A stretch of 23,924 nucleotides of DNA, taken from the NCBI GenBank assembly GCA_030639495.1, contig DAOWCP010000032.1, positions 1-23,924 of the forward strand, read 5' to 3'. The translations under genes were made by a program, and so were the position numbers. The notes under the pieces are model-generated. The model did no database searches. It was not told the origin of the DNA and worked only from the letters and a program-made list of their open reading frames with translations. Shown here piece by piece: positions 20,797 to 23,924 of the stretch (position 1 is its first letter; the number at the start of each line of letters is the position of its first letter). Source of the DNA: JAGLTN01 sp023135255. Its GTDB lineage: Bacteria > Planctomycetota > Phycisphaerae > Sedimentisphaerales > Anaerobacaceae.

Positions 20797-23013
20797 ATGT
20801 TAGAAGTTATAAAAAAAAGAATAATAAAGCTTATAAAGCATGACAGCTATACCCCGGTAAAGCTGTCCCAATTAGCAAAGTCTCTTGGTGTTTCGGAGAC
20901 GGACTACCCGCAGTTTAAAGAAGCTTTCGACCAGCTGAAAAAATCTGGTCATGTGATCATAGGCGCAAGGTCTTCGGTAACATTGCCTGCGATGGCCAAT
21001 CGTATCACCGGGACATTCCGCGCAAATTCCAAAGGGTTTGGTTTTATCATCCCAATAGATACTAACAGCTACGGTGATTTGTTTGTTGCAGGTAAAGATG
21101 CGGGCGGTGCTATGAATGGTGATATTGTCTCTGCTAAAGTAATAAAGCAGGGCAGAAGAGCGGGGCAAGTGCGCTATGCGGGTAAAATTACTGAAATTCT
21201 GGAAAGATCAAGCAATAAATTAGTGGGGACATTGCAGAAAGATTCCAGAGGTTGGTTCGTTAAATCTGACGGTTCAGCTTTTTTATATCCGATTTATATT
21301 GACGACATAACTGCTAAAAACGCCAGACTCAAAGATAAAGTTGTAGTAGAAATAATTTCTTACCAGGCCGGCAAAGGTTATGCTTCGGGTGTTATTGCTG
21401 AAGTTCTCGGCAAAGCGGGCAGATACGACAGTGAAATAAAAGCTGTGATGCGTCAATACAATCTTGCGGAAAAATTTGAAGATGCCTGTCTTGAACAGGC
21501 AACTAAGCTTGCCGCTGGTTTCAATGCTCAAGACCACCCAGCCAGGCAGGACATAACCGACAAAGTAATAATTACCATCGACCCGCCTGACTCGAAAGAT
21601 TTCGATGATGCGATCAGTATTGAAAAAGATTCGCAAGGCCGATTTATCCTTGGTGTGCATATCGCTGATGTGAGCTGCTTTGTAAAAAAAGATACCCCAC
21701 TCGACCTCGAAGCTGCCGAGCGGGGCAATAGTACATATCTGCCGGGTTGGACTGTGCCGATGCTGCCGGAGGTTTTAAGTAACGGCATCTGTTCACTTCA
21801 GCCCGACAAAAAAAGATTCGCCAAAAGTGCCTATATAACTTATGACAATGCAGGTAAGGTTGTAAGTACAGGCTTTGCCAATTCGATAATCGCATCTACC
21901 CAGCGATTGACCTACATACAGGCGGACAAAGCTTTGAAAGGTCGCACCAAAGGTATCAAACCCGAAGTTTTATCTCTGCTGACTGACATGGAAACCCTCA
22001 GCAGGATAATCGAAAAAAGACGCAACTCGCAAGGAATGCTTCATCTGGATATCCCCGATATTGAGCTTGTTCACGATGACGCAGGGCAGGTTATCGATGC
22101 CAATCCCGCTGACGACAGTTATCCGCATACGATAATAGAAATGTTCATGGTGGAAGCCAATGAAGCGGTTGCTTCGTTTTTAGATCGTAAAAAAATCACC
22201 TTCATCAGACGCATCCACCCGGATCCGGATGCTTTGACGTTGGCGGCTCTGGCGAAACTTGTAAAAGTATTTGGTTACTCACTGCCCAAGAAGCCGAACA
22301 GATTTGATCTGCAGCAGCTTTTGGATTCAGTCAAAAAAACCGGTGCATCTACCGCGATAAATCTGATGGTGCTGCGGAGTTTTGAAAAGGCCGTTTACTC
22401 GCCTTTAAATATTGGTCATTTCGCATTGGCCAGCAAAAACTACGGCCACTTCACAAGCCCCATCAGAAGATACGCAGATTTGGTTGTACACAGGCTCTTG
22501 CAAAGCTGTCTTGATAAAACCGGCAAAAACAAAATTGATATCTCCGAAGATCAGCTGGCCGATATCTCCAGACACATAAGCTATACCGAACAGCGAAGCA
22601 CACAAGCGGAAAACGAACTTAAAAAAGTTTTATTATTGCAGATGCTGACCAAAAAGATAGGCTCGGAATTTAAAGGAGTCATTACAGGCGTCGCGGGTTT
22701 CGGCGTATTTGTCCAGTGTCTTAAATTCGGCATCGAAGGGCTTATCAAATTCGAAGACCTCGGCCATGATAAATGGGAATATAACCAGAAACATCAATGC
22801 ATTGTAGGTCAGCGCAGCGGCAAAATTATTACCCTTGGTCAACCGGTAAAAGTCCGCATAGTATCAGTAAACGTAGAAGCCAGAAAACTCGACCTCGCAC
22901 CTGCAGAGCCTATAGTAGCAAAAGCTGCCCCCGCCGACAAAGGCTCAAAAAAACCCACCCAAAAAACCAACAAAAGACGCCAAAGAAAAAACCGCAGCAA
23001 AAAGAAACGATAA
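20797..23013 (+). CDS. rnr: Ribonuclease R
   Basis: 738 aa from the ATG at 20797; a TTG at 20776 is in frame but falls in the terminator T tract. A processive 3'-5' exoribonuclease of the RNB (RNase II) family. Domains: winged helix (about 1-55), two cold-shock/OB domains (about 65-210; ITGTFRANSKGFGFIIPID, then LVGTLQKDSRGWFVKSDG), the RNB catalytic domain with IDPPDSKDFDDAI (Asp262, 268, 270 and 271 as metal ligands) and later YGHFTSPIRRYADLVVHRLL, and an S1 domain (about 620-700; FKGVITGVAGFGVFV). A very basic tail (KRRQRKNRSKKKR) ends the protein, as in other RNase R. No clear Shine-Dalgarno; expression probably depends on read-through from rpsT. Confidence 0.96.
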   Translation: MLEVIKKRIIKLIKHDSYTPVKLSQLAKSLGVSETDYPQFKEAFDQLKKSGHVIIGARSSVTLPAMANRITGTFRANSKGFGFIIPIDTNSYGDLFVAGKDAGGAMNGDIVSAKVIKQGRRAGQVRYAGKITEILERSSNKLVGTLQKDSRGWFVKSDGSAFLYPIYIDDITAKNARLKDKVVVEIISYQAGKGYASGVIAEVLGKAGRYDSEIKAVMRQYNLAEKFEDACLEQATKLAAGFNAQDHPARQDITDKVIITIDPPDSKDFDDAISIEKDSQGRFILGVHIADVSCFVKKDTPLDLEAAERGNSTYLPGWTVPMLPEVLSNGICSLQPDKKRFAKSAYITYDNAGKVVSTGFANSIIASTQRLTYIQADKALKGRTKGIKPEVLSLLTDMETLSRIIEKRRNSQGMLHLDIPDIELVHDDAGQVIDANPADDSYPHTIIEMFMVEANEAVASFLDRKKITFIRRIHPDPDALTLAALAKLVKVFGYSLPKKPNRFDLQQLLDSVKKTGASTAINLMVLRSFEKAVYSPLNIGHFALASKNYGHFTSPIRRYADLVVHRLLQSCLDKTGKNKIDISEDQLADISRHISYTEQRSTQAENELKKVLLLQMLTKKIGSEFKGVITGVAGFGVFVQCLKFGIEGLIKFEDLGHDKWEYNQKHQCIVGQRSGKIITLGQPVKVRIVSVNVEARKLDLAPAEPIVAKAAPADKGSKKPTQKTNKRRQRKNRSKKKR

Positions 23014-23060
23014 AAAGCTATACGAGATTCTTTGATGTCATAATGTTAGCAAGTTTATCA

Positions 23061-23924
23061 TTAGAACGTTGCAGCCGGTTCGGATGGCGCAGTTGAGTTA
23101 GCTGGGTTAGGCAGCCCAGTACCTGGAATACTGTCGCAGGTAATTACTTGATAGGCAGTATTACCAGAATGCAGATAAATATATTCGTTGGAAAGCTGCC
23201 ATTGACTGTCCATGCCGAAACCGCTGACAACATAAAATTTATACCATACCGGATCATTTCCGCCAGTGGCAGCATCAGAAGCCGTGACCGCTGACATTAT
23301 GTGATAGCCGCTATTTTCATAAGGCATCGTCAGCCACTGACTCGGGTTCGGCATCGGCGGATCATTATCTACTTCCGGCTCAGGCTCTGGCTCAACACCA
23401 TCAAGCCAATTGTTTGCGAAGATTGCAAAATCTATAAAATTAATCTTATTATCATAATTAGTATCAAATGCAGAGTACTTTCTTAAGAGCGGGTATGTCT
23501 GGGCTTCTTCGATATTCCATACATTTACCAAATCCCATCCCGCATCTAAAAATGTGCTCGCTGTTTTCATTTCCGCGGTTGTTTTGCCTGTTGCACCTGT
23601 TGTTGTACCATCGCCAATACCTATAGTCATTGTACTGGTTTGAGTATCCCAAAAACTGCCGGTAATGCTGCCACCATTATAGCCGACCAGCCCACCGACA
23701 TCTATTATATTGCCGGTAACCGCCCCGGTCGAATAACTGCTGGTGATACTGCCATAATTCCAGCCCACCAGACCGCCAACACCATGATCGCCATTAACCG
23801 CCCCGGTCGAATAACTGCTGGTGATACTGCCATCAACATTCAAGCCCACCAGACCGCCGACACGACTATCATCGCCATTAACCGCCCCGGTGGCGAAACT
23901 CTCGCTGATACTGCCAGAATCATT
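23061..23924 (-). CDS. Secreted GLUG-repeat protein with dockerin-like module (C-terminal part)
   Basis: The frame is open to the right edge; 287 residues are visible and the N terminus is outside. From the edge inwards are at least three ~26-28-residue GLUG repeats (GSITSSYSTGAVNGD, VGGLVGWN and relatives), then the usual end unit GSITGSFWDTQTS, GKTTAEMKTASTFLDAGWD and VWNIEEAQTYPLL. An EF-hand loop follows (D-x-N-x-D-x-x-x-N-x-x-D, bases 23430-23465) with FAIFANNWLDG, then an acidic-Pro linker (EPEPEPEVDND). The C-terminal ~100 residues (PMPNPSQWLTMPYENSGYH onward, VWYKFYVVSGFG) look like an Ig/fibronectin-type beta domain. Probably an exported adhesin or matrix protein; its role is not known. 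Convergent with rnr, 47 bp apart. Confidence 0.88.
   Translation of the reverse strand, partial: NDSGSISESFATGAVNGDDSRVGGLVGLNVDGSITSSYSTGAVNGDHGVGGLVGWNYGSITSSYSTGAVTGNIIDVGGLVGYNGGSITGSFWDTQTSTMTIGIGDGTTTGATGKTTAEMKTASTFLDAGWDLVNVWNIEEAQTYPLLRKYSAFDTNYDNKINFIDFAIFANNWLDGVEPEPEPEVDNDPPMPNPSQWLTMPYENSGYHIMSAVTASDAATGGNDPVWYKFYVVSGFGMDSQWQLSNEYIYLHSGNTAYQVITCDSIPGTGLPNPANSTAPSEPAATF
23719..23924 (-). repeat. DNA-level tandem repeats coding for GLUG units
   Basis: The segment starting ACCGCCCCGGT recurs at 23719, 23797 and 23881 (spacing 78 and 84 bp). The first two copies are nearly identical over about 35 bp (GTCGAATAACTGCTGG). The array continues past the window edge. Confidence 0.8.

Noticed and set aside
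1..23924. DGR template repeat or reverse transcriptase inside the window
   Set aside because: No AAC-rich counterpart of 792-890 was seen on either strand, and no open frame has reverse-transcriptase motifs such as YxDD.

Overview
The window looks like a chromosomal contig from a moderate-GC anaerobic planctomycete, most likely Phycisphaerae/Sedimentisphaerales-like. This is inferred from gene content: secreted proteins with a single EF-hand 'DFAI.A..WL' dockerin-like module, GLUG repeats, two sialate O-acetylesterase-type SASA esterases, a secreted FGE-domain protein, an Rnf complex and a TIGR03960-type radical SAM protein. No rRNA, tRNA, CRISPR array, transposase, integrase or reverse transcriptase gene was seen.

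Layout. (1) 1-902: the 3' part of a secreted, dockerin-like plus FGE/SUMF1-fold protein. Its last ~33 codons have the signature of a diversity-generating retroelement (DGR) variable region: a GC-rich, adenine-poor block of almost only NNC codons, ending close to the stop. (2) 1092-4326, minus strand: two tandem paralogous SASA esterases, with a strong terminator after the first. (3) 4720-5319, minus: a small lipoprotein, then an ~880 bp gene-free, strand-skewed region holding a repeat, a long inverted repeat and a G-quadruplex motif. (4) 6201-8009, minus: a B12-binding radical SAM protein, divergent from (5) 8101-9831, plus: an ApbE flavin transferase fused to a CBM9-like domain. (6) 9835-15219, minus: a complete rnfCDGEAB operon headed by a 97-aa Cys-rich membrane protein. 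ApbE is convergent with rnfB, 3 bp away, and should flavinylate RnfG and RnfD. (7) 15310-18592: an M48 metalloprotease lipoprotein, a Gfo/Idh/MocA oxidoreductase and glyA (SHMT). (8) 18926-23013, plus: a TPR protein, rpsT, and rnr (RNase R). A short leader ORF overlaps an intrinsic terminator just ahead of rnr. (9) 23061-23924, minus: the C-terminal part of a secreted GLUG-repeat, dockerin-like protein.

How it fits together. The Rnf operon and ApbE form one functional block: a ferredoxin:NAD+ oxidoreductase coupled to ion transport, plus its flavin-loading enzyme. The SASA pair, the GLUG protein and the FGE protein point to a cell that handles glycans and displays variable or repetitive surface proteins. 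The rest is housekeeping: translation (S20), RNA decay (RNase R), one-carbon metabolism (SHMT) and envelope quality control (M48).

Most notable signals: the DGR variable region at 792-890, whose template and RT must lie outside the window; a ~99 bp intergenic repeat family placed in one orientation ahead of three genes, each time with a TATAAT/TATAAA box at its edge; the leader ORF/terminator upstream of rnr; the ApbE-CBM9 fusion; and the loss of the usual Asp from both Rnf flavinylation motifs.
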